Assembly (NCBI RefSeq): GCF_024166365.1
Contig: NC_064826.1
Span: 65,381,001-65,445,000 of the forward strand
Reading direction: 5' to 3'
DNA length: 64,000 nt
Source: Elephas maximus indicus
Lineage: Eukaryota > Chordata > Mammalia > Proboscidea > Elephantidae
The notes beneath the pieces were generated by a model that saw only the letters and a list, made by a program, of their open reading frames with translations, did no database searches and was not told the DNA's origin. Of the stretch, positions 23,527 to 35,300 are shown one piece after another. Within the stretch, counting starts at the first letter, position 1. Each line of letters opens with the position of its first letter. Position numbers and translations under genes: made by a program.

Positions 23527-23692
23527 GGAAACCCTGGTGGCATAGTGGTTAAGTGCTACGGCTGTTAACCAAGAGGTCAGCAGTTCGAACCCGCCAGATG
23601 CTCCTCGGAAACTCTATGGGGCAGTTCTACTCCGTCCTATAGGGTCACTATGACTCAGAATCTACTCGACGGTAGTGGGTTTGGGGTTTGGT
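23527..23692 (+). mobile_element. AfroSINE, short form, well preserved
   Basis: The copy keeps a tRNA-like A box (TGGCATAGTGG) and B box (GTTCGAACCC), the internal RNA polymerase III promoter of tRNA-derived SINEs. The 3' body matches the shared RTE end. The flanks 'gtggggagtgaagg' and 'gtgggaagagtgaagg' look like a diverged target duplication. Confidence 0.92.
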
Positions 23693-23807
23693 GGGAAGAG
23701 TGAAGGAGAAAAGTTTCAAGAATCTTTGCCAAGTTTCTGGCTTTTGAAAATGGGTGGATAGTGATGTCATTTATTAAGGTGGGGAAGGTCATTAAATCAG
23801 TTTTTTA

Positions 23808-25262
23808 AAAGTCAGGTTTATTGAGGTATAATGTACACACAGTAAAATTCACCATTTTTGACAACCATAGAGTCCTAAACCCTGACCACCCTCATCTCAA
23901 AAAATCCCTGATGCTCTCTGTTGTTAATCCCCTCCTTCCACTCCTATCCCCTAACAACCAAGGATCAGTTTTCTGTCCCTTTTTCAAAATGTCATATAAA
24001 CTAAATCATACAATATATAGCCTTTAAGCATTTGAGTCTGCTTTCTCTCACTTAGCGTAATGCTTTTGAGATTCATCCATGTTGTTGCATCCTCCGTAAG
24101 CCAGACCTTTTTAGCGCTGAGTAGTATTCCATTGTGTAGAGGTAAGTAACAGTTTTCCATTCTCTAGTAGAGGAGCATTTGGGTTGTTCCTAGCCTTTGG
24201 TGATTATAAAAAAAAACAAAAAAGTTGATATAAACACTCACCACAGGTTCTTGTGTGGACATAATTTTGCTTTCCTTTTGGTAAATAGCTAGTCGTGGGA
24301 TTGTTGGGTTGTATGGTAAATTTATAAGAAACTGCCAAACTGCTTTTTCAAAGTGGTTATGGCATTTTGATTCCCATCAACAATGAGAAGTGAGGGTTCT
24401 GATGGCTCCTCATCCCCCCAGAACTTAGTAAGGTCAGATTAAAAAAACCTTTTTTTTTTAATTTTAGCTATTTTAATAGACGTGTGATGATATCTCACCA
24501 TGGTTCTAACTTGAATTTCCCTAATGACTAAGGGTGTCGAACATGTTTTCATGTACTTTTTGTCAGCCATGTGTCTATTTGGGGGGAAGTATCTGTTCAC
24601 ATCTTTTGCTTGTTTTTAAAAAATTGTTTTTTTCTTCTTCTCATTGATATGTGGGGGGTTCTTTATATATTCGGTATACCAGCCCTTTATCAGGTATGTG
24701 GTTTGCAAATATTTTTCCTTATTCTTTGGCTTTCTTTTTATTTTTCTAACAGCGTCTTTTGAAGATCGAAAGTATTTAATTTTGATAAATTCAATTTACC
24801 AATGTTTCTCTCATATGGCTTCTGCTTTTTGTGTCCTACCTAAGAAATCTTTGACTACCTTGGGTAGCGTATATTGTCTCCTATGTTTTCTTCTAGGAGT
24901 TTTATAATTTTAGGTTTTACTTTTAGGTCTATGACTCACGTTGCATTAATTTTTACAAATGGTGTGAGGTATTGGGTCAAGGTTCACCCTTTTTTGTTTG
25001 TTCATTTTTGTATCTGGATGTTCAATTGTCTCAATACCATTTGCCGAAAAGATTATTCTTGCACCATTGAATCCCCTTGGTATCTTTGTCAAAAATCAGT
25101 TGTCCATATATGTATGAGTTTGTTTCTGTACTCTATCCTGTTTCGTTTGGTCCATGTGTCTATGTTTTTGCTAATCCTCTACTGACTCGGTTGCTGCAGC
25201 TTTATAGTAAGTCTTGAAATCAGGCGGTGCGAGTCTTCCTAGATCAGTTTTAAACTTGAGAA
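23808..25262 (-). mobile_element. L1 LINE: ORF2 C-terminal and 3' region, reverse
   Basis: About 1.45 kb of antisense L1. The left part is 3' region ('gaggtataatgtacacacag'). The right part is ORF2 C-terminal sequence, with patterns like 'ttctttatatattcggtata' and 'gttttcttctaggagtttta'. It is heavily diverged with no intact ORF. The plus-strand ORFs here are antisense shadows. Confidence 0.85.
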
Positions 25263-26440
25263 TGTGAGATCTCTTTGAGACCTCAAAGTGGATAAGTTAA
25301 GTATGCACTCGTATAATTTTTCTTTTTCAGAAGAAAGCTCTGAACTAAAGCTAGAAGTTTAGGAATCATTGTCCTATAGGTTGTATTTGAAACTAACCAA
25401 ATCACTGAAATCACCTAGAGAAAGAGAGTAGCAAGAGAAAAGAAAGCCTAAGACTACTACCTGATGAATTCCAACATTTAGATGTTTGAAGGCTGTGGAG
25501 GAGATAATACAGGTGACTGAGATGGGCTGATAGGAGAAGTTGGAGAAAACCCAAGGGCATTTTTGGTATCATAAGGACAGAGAAAGAGGCAGGTTCAAGA
25601 AGAAGAAGTGGTCAGCTGTTATTGATAGCTACTGAGAGGTTTAATTAGATGTTCATTACATTAGGTCACAGGGTCATCACTGGCAAAAACTGTTTTTTGG
25701 TGAAATGATTGGTATAGAAGCCGGGTTAGAGCAGGGGCTCCTAAGGTTTAAATGAAAGTTTGTGAATTAGAGATGACGTACATAAATAATTGCTAGAAGA
25801 AGCTTGGCTACAAAAATGAGCATAAGAAGATCAGGATTGCTAGAAGTGACTGGCATGGCTGCAGGAGAGTTTTATTTACAGCTAGAGATAAAAGGAAATG
25901 TTTGCATACTGTAGGAAATGATTCATAAAAAGAAAATAGTTGAGAAGTTGAGAGGAGATAAAACACAGACCATGGGACACATCCTCATTTTTAACAGGTG
26001 GATCGAACTAAAAAAAGGTTTTAAATGCCAGAGTGTTTATAGATTTGGTGTGCCTGGCCACCCCGCCTTTCACATTCACTCAGTGATTTGGTTGTTTTGT
26101 ATTTATTTTTAGATTTAGTTTTTATTTCTTTTTAATGAATTCATTTAAAATTTTAAACTTTTCATTTTTAAAAATTTAAGAAAGTTAAGAAATGATTGAA
26201 TTATAAACTATTTACACCAGAGCTATGTGTTTAATAATTAACTTTTTATATCACTGTTTTTCCGAGCCTCCATCAGCCACAAGCCTACAGAGAGCTGTCA
26301 GCTCCTTTAATGTCTCAGAGGCCTTACCACACAGCTTTATCCCTGTCATGAGAGGATGACTGCCTAAACAGGGGAAGGAGGAAAAAGGAAAGGGGAGAGC
26401 CCCCACCAACGGTCCCTGTAGCTGACGGGAATGAATCGGC
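25263..26440. other. Purine-rich unassigned old repeat
   Basis: Text such as 'gctactgagaggtttaatta' and 'aagccgggttagagcagggg' resembles other stretches in this window (31890-32500, 33170-33560, 42500-42960, 54790-54990). It may be an ancient mammalian interspersed repeat that I cannot name. Confidence 0.35.
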
Positions 26441-26449
26441 TCCTAACAA

Positions 26450-26880
26450 TCAAGGAGTAAGAATGGATGTCCACTAAAGATACACTTACTATTTAGAGAC
26501 ATGGCATCAAAGGCGGAAACTATAAACAAGAGAAAGATAAATTAGAGAACGCAAAAAATGTTCAACTCCTGCATGGCAAACATTGTAAAATGAAATGGCA
26601 GTCATAAAACTAGGAAAAAGGGCTAATAACCTTAATATATACAAAGAAATTATAAAAATAAAATGCAAAGGTTAACACTGAAACAAAAAAGGGGGAGGGC
26701 AAGCACAGGAACAGATACTTTAAAAACAGACAAGCAAATATAAATGACAAACGAATATATATGACAAAATGATCACCTTCATTGGTAGTCATCAAAATGC
26801 CAATTAAAATAACTAGATTTTTTTGTGGTTGTTCATTACATATTACATTAACAAGGATACAAAACATATATATGATCTTC
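26450..26880 (+). mobile_element. L1 ORF2 3' part, sense, eroded
   Basis: Patterns like 'gggctaataaccttaatata' and 'catcaaaatgccaattaaaa' match the L1 ORF2 end in sense orientation. No frame remains. Confidence 0.65.
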
Positions 26881-27047
26881 TATACTCTCTATACATATAT
26901 CTGAAAATAATATCCAAATGATCTGAGTCCGCTTGATATCATAGCTAATATTTAACAGTAGTTTTTTTAAACAGTTTTAAAAAAAATCTATTATTTTACA
27001 GCCTCACTCCTAGGATAATACATGTTCTTTAAATTGTGGTACCAGGC

Positions 27048-27217
27048 GTATGGAACCCTGGTGGCACAGTGGTTTAGAACTTGGCTGCTAACCAAAAGGT
27101 TGGCAGTTCAAATTCACCAGCTGCTCCTTAGAAACCCTATGAGGCAGTTCTACTCTGTTCTACAGGGTCACTGTAAGTTGGAATTGACTCCAGGCAATGG
27201 GTTTTTTTTTTTTTTAA
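27048..27217 (+). mobile_element. AfroSINE, short form, with target duplication
   Basis: The copy is flanked by ACCAGGC at 27041-27047 and 27218-27224, with a T14 run at its 3' end. Confidence 0.92.
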
Positions 27218-27224
27218 ACCAGGC

Positions 27225-29070
27225 ATGCATATTAAAAACAAAATAAAATTCTAAATCAGATAATTGGGGAAAATTTCACCCACTTCATGGGTGGAAAAAT
27301 AGAAGAAAAAAGAAGGCAAGTGCTTGGAGGTAGGTCTTCTAGTCTGAAAACTATAGAAAACTGTGAATATCCTGCATCCTTTCTTTTGCGTTTTTATAGC
27401 CTCAGCTTCTTGGACAGTGCCTGGCATATAGGAAGTGGTCAAGAAATGGTTGTGGAATGATGTCGGAATGGCTCCAGAAGCCCTGAGTGCATGGATGAAA
27501 TCGACTTCCATATACTAAATGGAAACTATTATGTTCAAGGTTCAAGAAATGCTGCTGTAGATCAGCTCTACCCTCTTGGTCTCTAGGGATATAGCTGAGG
27601 GCTGAATTTTCTTTCTTTTGTATTACATCGTAGGCTCTGTGGGGAGAAGTCACATATATCTCTTCGTGCCTGAGCAGAGGAAATTGAGACAGCACATGGA
27701 CAAGGCAAATAAGTCAGGCTAACGTGAAACTCAGGACCAGAGAAGTCCATTAACGGAAAAACCAATGCCATGGCAACTGAAAACTGCTGTAATTTCATTT
27801 GCTATTTAATGGGCTCTTTGTGGAAAAGTGCTCTTTGTGGAAAAGGCTAATTGAGGCCAAAAAATTGCATGCAATTTTCTCTTAAAGGATTGTCCCCTAT
27901 TTTTTCAGTGTCGCAGAGCCTGCTTTGTCCTCATGCTGGATTTTGTCTGCTATTTTTCTGTTTGCCTTTCTACTTACTGCCCCCCACCCACCCCTCCACC
28001 CCCGCTCCTGGCCTTTGTTTCCTTTGGTATTAGTATAATAGTGTTCATCATTTGAGAGGGCTTATTTACCTCAGCGAAACCGTCCTCTCTGTGCATCCTG
28101 CATTTCCCTATGAATAAAGAGAGTCAAGTCAGGTTTGCTGGCTGAAAAGCCGCGTTATTATTTCTACCTATTCCCATTCTAAGAGGAAAATGAAAGCTGC
28201 TTCCTTTACTCTGCATGAAGCAAATCCTGACAGGAGGAGGAAAATTTGTTACTGCAGGAAAGCCATAAAAATTTCGATGTTTCCTAGCAGAATGTAGCCG
28301 AGGGCAATGTAAAGGAGATCGTGCCTTTTAAAAGACTGTCCCCTGCTACTTGGTGTGACAGTAACAAGTCACCTGCCCATTGGGAAATGCCCTATTCAAT
28401 GAAAAGGAACATAGTAAGGCAAAATGTCATTGGCTTTGATTTTACTCAAGGAAATAGATATGCCTGCCCAATAGACACCCCTCTCGCCACCCCATCCCCT
28501 TCCTCCCCTTTCCGTCTTTTCTGCTCTGCGTTGTACCAGCACACAAGTTTTATGATCTTAGTCATTTGCAAACCACACAGAGGATTTTTGGCACACCTAC
28601 TCCACTATTAGTGCCACCTGAACAATATTAATTTAATATTTTCTTCAAATTGACTTTGCTTATTAAATTTACTTTTAAAGGAAACTTCACATCAGCATAA
28701 AAAAAAAATGACAACCATAAATAGAAGCTATCAGTAATAGTAAAAATGGGCAATGAAATTCTTGACCTCCATCTCTCAAACTCTCATCTCTCAGATGGCA
28801 GAGAATGACCAAAAAGGCTTTCTTCTGGTAGCTACTTGTCTCTAGAAGCTTTGCCTCCACTCATTCTGCTCTAAATGAGTGAACTTGGAATTAGTTTTCA
28901 GGCCATACCTCACATCCAGTTAGGCAGCAGTTACCCCCACCCCATAAAGAATGTCCCACTTAAAATCATACCACAGTTTGGGAAGCACTGCCTTAAGCAA
29001 TGCCTTATAAAGCCAATAGTCTATTTAATGGTGACATTTTAGAAGCATCCCCTTTAGAATCAGGAATAAA
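27225..29070. other. Intron 2 stretch, apparently single-copy
   Basis: No repeats were assigned. It includes a 17-bp tandem duplication (27813-27845, 'gctctttgtggaaaag' twice), an X-box-like motif at 27765-27777, and the stretch 28080-28470, which looks free of insertions. Confidence 0.45.
27765..27777 (+). promoter_or_regulatory. Candidate RFX X-box half-palindrome
   Basis: ATGCCATGGCAAC matches the reverse of the X-box pattern GTTGCCATGG. RFX factors bind such inverted repeats. This is motif evidence only, and a chance match cannot be excluded. Confidence 0.25.
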
Positions 29071-29074
29071 ACAA

Positions 29075-29465
29075 ATTTGCTCCCTCACCACTTCTCTTCA
29101 GCCTTGTCCTAGAGGTCTTGGCCACCACAGAGAGAAAACAAAAAGCAATACATGAGGACTGGAAAGAAGAAGCACGACTGCCATTCTTTCACACGTTATG
29201 TTTGTCTACATAGAAAACCCTAGAAAATCTACAGTTAAATGATTGGAATTAGTAATTCTGTTCAGCAGAGGTTCTGCATTTAAGATCAATATAAAAAAAT
29301 CAACTGCATTTCTGTATACCAGAAACCAGCAGTTATAGATTATAATTTAAGAAAAGATAAAAGTATAACATTGCAGGAAATTCAAAGTACCCAGAAAACA
29401 TACTCAACAAAAGAAGTGGAGGAGATATAAAAATTGACTAAAAGACAGTACAGAAGATACTGTAT
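29075..29465 (+). mobile_element. L1 ORF2 fragment, sense
   Basis: Sequence such as 'aaatcaactgcatttctgta' followed by 'taccagaaaccagcag' is the L1 RT-region pattern. It is decayed. Confidence 0.75.
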
Positions 29466-29489
29466 TTGAGGTTTATTTTGAAAAATGTA

Positions 29490-29602
29490 GTCCAAACCTG
29501 CCAGCTGCTACTTGGAAACCCTGTAAGGCAGTTATACTCTGTTCTATAGGGTCACTATGGGTTGGAACCAGCTTGATGGCGATGGGTTTGGTTTGGTTTT
29601 TT
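29490..29602 (+). mobile_element. AfroSINE, 5'-truncated
   Basis: Only the 3' two-thirds is present, from 'cctgccagctgctacttgg' to a 'gggtttggtttggtttttt' tail. Confidence 0.88.
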
Positions 29603-31469
29603 GGAATTATTCCCTGCACAAGTCAACCACTTTCACTTCTTATATCTGATTAGTTTGATATTTTTTTCACATTGCTAAATACTTACCACTTACGTATGTA
29701 AAAAATTGAAAAAATAAGTAGCAATATAAGCAGTTTTTTGGTAATCAACTCATTTATGGTAATGAAAGATGGCTCCTTTTCCTCCCATCCACTCTCCTAC
29801 ACACACAAGCACCTTTCCTACCCTCTATTCTCATAATATGGTTATATTGTAATTATGGGGCTTGTAGTAAAGTAGGGTAACTTTTCCTTTTTCGTACAAC
29901 CTTTTGTTTTCCCTGGATTAATGGTCTAGTTTTATTCTTTCGCTTAATTTTCTATGTATACAACACTATTTTATCCCCAAAATGTTTGCCGATAGTTCTA
30001 ATCTTTCCTCAAAATATTTAGATTCAAGGGGTATTCTAACAATTTAGTCTTCTTAAAAAAGTCCCTTCCAGAACCTTCAGACCTGTTCTAGCTTGATACA
30101 TATCTGGTATACCACAGTCATCTTGGGCTCTCCATTCCCTATCATCCTGGATATTTCCTTTGCCTCTCCCCTGTGTTGGATTTTCAATTTCCTGGCCCCC
30201 AAATCTCCTATATCTTCGTTTACTGCCTGTTTGGGTTGAGTTCATATTCTAGCAGATTTCTGAGAAACGGTACATGGGACCACACATTCTCCAAAATGTA
30301 TTTATTCTACCCTGAGTCGGTATAGAATTTTAGGTTGATATTAATTTTCCTTTAGAATGATGAAGGCATTCCATTGCCTTCTAATTTCTGCTGCTGAAAA
30401 ATCTGAAGCCTTTTTATTTCCTCATCCTTTATGTGTGACCTATTTTTTTTTTTTTTTTTTATTGTTTTACTCTCTGGGAGGTTTAGAATTTTCTTTTTGT
30501 CTTCAGTGTTCTGAAATACCACGATGATCTGCCTTGGCAGGTTTATTTTCATCCATTTTCCTGGGTCTTTTCAACCCAAAAATGCATGTCTCTCAGTTCT
30601 GAGATATGTTCCTGAATTATTTCCTTCATAAATCCTTTTCTTTTGCTTTCTGAATCCCCTCTTTCTTGAATTGCTATTGTTTGGATACTGTAGTGCCTGC
30701 ATGGGTATGGGTAGGGCTTGTTGGCTAGTAGCTTCACTGTAGGGGGTCTGGCTGGACCTTTGATTTGGAGAATCTCTGACATGGTACATTTGGATCTTTT
30801 TCTTAGGCTGGTCAGATTCTCCATAGAAAAATCTACCCAGTTTCTTTCTGGAGGGTCAAGACTTGATTACCATTATTCTGAGTGCCAAGTGGGGAAAGAG
30901 GGCTGGGGATGCAAATGTTCACATAATCACTCTAGTGCCTAGCGTTCCTCAGTATAGAGACCCCCTGCTTTACCTTCTTCAGAATATACATCAAAGTTTT
31001 TACAGAGAGCAAGAGGGGCAGCTGCCTTTTTGTGAAAATTGAGGGACAGATCTGGGAATATGACATCTTTTCAACAGACTTTCAACTAAATTTCTTTATT
31101 TTATGCTGTCTTTTACCCCACCTCCATTTATAGATATTTAGTGCTGCCAATTCCTGAGCCTTTGGGGATTCTGTAGTGATAATTGGGTTAATTCTTGTTT
31201 TTCCCCACTGCTAGCTTAAGACTGAGTTTTCTCGGGTCCACTAAATCAGTTCCCACTCTTCTATATGCTTTTCTCCTTTCTACATTGTATTGTAGGTGCC
31301 TCTCCTCCTATTTACCCTGGCCTTGTGGATTCATGCCTTTTAAAAAATCATTTTACTGTCATTTTAGGAAAGTTGAGGAGGGAATGGAAGTAGATGCAGA
31401 CGTTCAGTTTACCATCTTAATTTGGAAACTTGCCCTTATGTATTTATGTGATATACAGGATGACTAGAA
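29603..31469. other. Intron 2 stretch, probably an old LINE-like repeat
   Basis: The part 30300-30680 ('ttctgctgctgaaaaatctg', 'cctgaattatttccttcata') reads like an old interspersed repeat in reverse, but I cannot assign it. No exon is supported. A T19 run lies near 30443-30461. Confidence 0.35.
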
Positions 31470-31790
31470 TGCTCTCCCTGCTCCTCTTTGGTGATCTAAC
31501 CCTTATTCCTATGTAAGGACTTAGTTCGGATGTCACTTTGGGAGATCATTCTTCCCTAATTTCCTTAAACTCCCTGTGTTATAGTCTGTATTTCTGTATT
31601 ATATTGTATTTTTCTTTCATGGCATCTATATTTTATTAGTTTGATTCGTTGATTAGTAGTTGCCTCCCTCACTAAACTATACGTTTTGTGAGAGCAGAGA
31701 CAGCTTTGCTCAGCATAGACCAGTGCATAGTACATATTGGTTGTTGATCGTTGAGTATTTATTGCATGTTCAGTTAAAAACAATTACTAT
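31470..31790 (+). repeat. L2 LINE 3' end, sense
   Basis: The run 'agaatgctctccctgctcct' ... 'gagagcagagacagctttgc' ... 'gagtatttattgcatg' follows the L2 3' pattern over about 300 bp. Confidence 0.75.
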
Positions 31791-32967
31791 GCAAGAGAGC
31801 ATGGTTCAACCAGAGAAATTCCATCACTATTACAAACAAAATGACCCCTGATTCATGGCCAATTGCACTGGTTACTTCTCTTCCTATATGAAAAGACAAC
31901 ATCAGGATGGACAAAGTCAAGTACTACTGAGAGACCAAGTAAGCTGAGAGTTAAAAAGTTCCCATTGGAGTTAGTGACATTGAAGGGATTGGAGATTATA
32001 GCAGTCAGAATGAATGGGATTGAAGATGAAAGAGAAGGTGGGCAGTAATTGTACACAAGACTTTTAAGGAGTACTTGTGAAGAATAGGCAGGAGGAGTAG
32101 ATGCAGAGGGAAATGGGTTAATAATTTTTATTTTTTTATATGACAGAAACTTGAGCATTTTAAAAATGGATGGTAAAATCTACTGGAGGGGCAGCAATTG
32201 AAAAGAGGAGAGAGAGGTGAGATTATTGACAGTGTGAGGATTCTGAAAAGGCTGGGAAGTGGGATCCAGAGCCCAGGTGGGGGGATTGACTCTAGGAAGG
32301 AGAATATATATGTTTTACTGTATCAGTGGCAAAAAATGAGAGGATAGGAGATGATGCGTATGGTAGTAAGGTTGTAAGAAAGTTTCCATCTGAAGGATAT
32401 TTTTGATGTAAAGTAAGAGGTGAGGAGATCTTTGAGAGTAAGAAGAGAAGGGAAAGGATTACCAGTTTGAGAAGGTGAGCAAGATTTGAAATAATTACTA
32501 CAGAGAGTAGGAGAATGAATTAACCAGAGATACATATTGGATTGCTGAGCAGTCTGGAGGGTCCTGGTTGACTTTATGGTGGAACCAGTCTTTCCTGAAA
32601 TGTGATTTTGCCACACGGGAGTTAACTGCTTGAGCACAGACACTGAAGCAGTGGATTTGGGTTTCCTCAGGATTCGATTCATTCCTAGCACCAAGTAGGT
32701 GCTATGAAGAGATGCAGGGAGTTTAAGGTTTTGGCAAAAAAAATCATTGAAATGATGAAAAATGGAATCTAAGCTGAATGAGGGAGGGTCATAAAGTAAG
32801 GAATATTTAATGACCAAAGAGAACACAGAGAGGGGCTCTAATGAGTTCTAAGAATGGTTGTAGTGGGAGTTGAGCGGGCAAGATACAAAGATAGGAGGTT
32901 ATGGTCAGAAAATAAGATGCACGAATTAGTGATTTCTGAAGATTAATCAACTTCAGGTAATGACTGA
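31791..32967. other. Intron 2 stretch, unassigned purine-rich repeat
   Basis: 31890-32500 resembles the unassigned family noted at 25263-26440. The 167-codon reverse ORF (32826-32323) has no recognisable domain and lies inside this purine-rich sequence. Confidence 0.35.
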
Positions 32968-33165
32968 GAGGAGCCTTGGTGGCATTGTGGTGAAGCACTC
33001 GGCTGCTAACCAAAAGGTCAGTGGTCAACCCGGCAGCTACTCAGCAGGAGAAAAGACTTGGTGATTTACTCCCATAAGACTACAGCCTAGGAAACCCTAT
33101 GAGCAGTTCTACTTTGTCCTATAGAGTTGCTATGAGTCAGAATCGACTCAGCAATGGGTTTTTTT
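32966..33165 (+). mobile_element. AfroSINE, middle-insert form, with target duplication
   Basis: The copy is flanked by AGGTAATGACT (32955-32965) and AGGTACTGACT (33166-33176). The insert segment 'ttggtgatttactcccataa' is present. Confidence 0.92.
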
Positions 33166-33176
33166 AGGTACTGACT

Positions 33177-33954
33177 CATTGTAGGGGTTGACTGTGGATA
33201 GAGTCACTAATTCAGAGGGGAGGGGAAAATAACTGGAGGCAGTGAGATCAAGAGACCAGGGCATTGGGTGAGTCATCCAGGTGGTGGTTAAAGTCACTCA
33301 GAATGATGGCAGGGCTCTGTGTGGAGAAAAATAATGTGAGTCAGTCGTCAACAGCCTCATAAACTAATGTGGAGATGATTATTCAGAAAAGAGAGTAGGT
33401 GGTGTTGCTGAAAAAGCAAATCCACAAAGGAGCAGGGATGTTATTTTTATTTTTATTTATTTTTTCAAGGGAAAAAGAAAAGGAGTCAGGGCTTAATTGG
33501 AAGCAGCAATGGGGAGCCAGATATATGAAAAAGGACACCCAGGTCTATACTGCAGGCCAGAGTTAAGCATCCCACATCCGTTCTTTGAGCTTCTAACAGG
33601 GCAGAGCTAGTTTGGTTGCCATGGTGACCAACACCAAGGCTCTGGGCTCATTAATCCTGTGTTCCAAACTAAGCACTTAGCCGATCGCATCTGAATAAAT
33701 GCAACAAAGCTCTGCATACTGAAAAGGGCACATTCACGTTAAGCAGGGGAAAAAGGTTTTCAATTTCATTCATTAAACTTGAGTAAATAATTTAATATCT
33801 TTGTGCGCCAGTCCTCCTAGCTAATGAATAAGAATAAATGCTTAATGGAAAATCTAGCCTAATAAAGTTAACAGCATCAGCTTTACATATAAAGGAAATT
33901 GATGTTGCTGGTCTATATGCATATGAAAAGGAAAGTGGAAAGGAAAATAACATA
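33177..33954. other. Intron 2 stretch including a possible conserved segment
   Basis: 33177-33490 is unassigned. 33530-33930 is free of recognised repeats and contains an X-box-like palindrome at 33615-33629 and AT-rich homeobox-type words. Confidence 0.4.
33615..33629 (+). promoter_or_regulatory. Candidate RFX X-box
   Basis: GTTGCCATGGTGACC is an inverted-repeat X-box with one mismatch in its right half. It is the best such match noticed in the window and lies in repeat-free intron. Function is inference only. Confidence 0.3.
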
Positions 33955-34140
33955 TATTAAGCATCTACGATGTGTCAGATACCTTAAAATAAAATGTCTC
34001 GGTTAATCCTTGCAACAACCACTTGAGGTGCATATTATTCTCTTCATTTTGTAGATGAGGAATCAGGAACTAAGACAAGTGAAATAAGGCCCTCATCCAC
34101 ACAGCTGGTAGGATTCAAGTAGGCCTGATTCTATCTGGTT
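33955..34140 (-). repeat. MIR SINE, reverse
   Basis: 'atattaagcatctacgatgt' followed by 'gtagatgaggaatcaggaac' gives the reverse MIR core. Confidence 0.82.
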
Positions 34141-34887
34141 TGGGTCCCTGATGATCACACTGAGCCTTGCTGGAGACTGTATACTGGTCACCCGTCTGGG
34201 ACAGTTGACTAATTGAAAAATTAGGGGGAAAAATGTGTGCTAAGATGACGCTACTACGTAAAAAACAATCTAAAGTGCTCTGTTAGAATTCCACTAGCTT
34301 CAAAAAAATCCACTGCCATCAAGATGTTTTAAAAAAGCACTTCTTAAAAAAAAAAACCAAAAACGAGAAGACCGCTGAGTATATTAGAAGTGTGTCTAAT
34401 TAGAAAATGTGAGAAGCTGTCAACATTTGTATCGAAATGAGTTCCACCAAGGCAATCCTTTACCCCCAATTTGCTGTTTCCTATCATTTAGAAAGTTTGC
34501 AGTTGCAAACCCTCAGCCAGGAAGCTGATTTGTTCCTTCTAAGTAAATTGCTTTCATTTGAGCTTGCTGAATTTGCACCAGCTATTTTTTTTTTTTTAAT
34601 GTGTAGAGAAATGATTGAAAACGATATATTAAAAATCCATTACTTCATTTTGTTTAACATTAAACTCTTTAATTAAAAACAATACTTTGATCAATTTCTA
34701 ATTTCTGCCAACAAAAATGTGCTATAGCAAGCTTGAAACTAATAGAAATAATTAGGCGTAAGTTAAATATCCTTGTCACTAAACTTAGCTGGGAGCAATT
34801 TTTCTTTTACCCAAACACTAATTGTTTTGGTCTCACCCGTAAGACTATTCTTGGCCTATTTTCTCAAAATTTGGGTTGTTTCCTGCT
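34141..34887. other. Intron 2 stretch, AT-rich, nothing assigned
   Basis: No coding or repeat feature is supported. Confidence 0.4.
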
Positions 34888-35300
34888 GCCCCGAGTCCCT
34901 GGATGGCATAAACACTTAAGTGCATGGCTGCCAACCAGAGGCTGGAGGTTTGACTCCACCAAGAGGCACCCTGGAAGAAAGGCCTTGCTTGTTGTTGTTA
35001 GGTGCTGTCAAGTTGATTTCAATTCCTAGTGACCCCGTGTGACAGAGTAGAACTGTCCCATAGGGTTTTCTAGGCTGAAATCTTTACAGGAGCAGATGAA
35101 CAGGTCTTTCTTCCTCAGAACTACTGGGTACGTTTCAACCAACAGCTTTTTGGTTTGCAGCCAGGCACTTAACCGTTGTGCCCCCAGGGTTCCTTCCAAA
35201 ATGTAATAGTCATGAAAACCATATGAAGCACTGTTCTACTCTGCAACACATGGTGTCATCATGAGTTGTAATCGATTTGATTTAAAAAAACAAAACAAAA
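34888..35300 (+). mobile_element. AfroSINE, long form, split by an opposite-strand AfroSINE
   Basis: The head is at 34888-34987 and the 3' half resumes at 35196 ('tccaaaatgtaatagtcatg') and runs to about 35280, where its A-rich tail enters the large inverted repeat. Confidence 0.85.
34988..35195 (-). mobile_element. AfroSINE inserted in another AfroSINE
   Basis: A reverse copy begins with a tail-like 'gttgttgttaggtgctgtca' and ends at the head 'gcccccagggttcctt'. It sits inside a sense SINE, so it is the younger of the two. Confidence 0.85.

Noticed and set aside
23527..23692. tRNA gene
   Set aside because: The A and B boxes belong to the tRNA-derived head of an AfroSINE, and no cloverleaf-complete tRNA is present.
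27813..27845. Tandem 17-bp duplication as part of a longer array
   Set aside because: Only two units are present. It is too short to be a satellite or CRISPR-like array.
32323..32826. 167-codon reverse ORF
   Set aside because: It is the complement of purine-rich repeat-like sequence. There is no recognisable domain.
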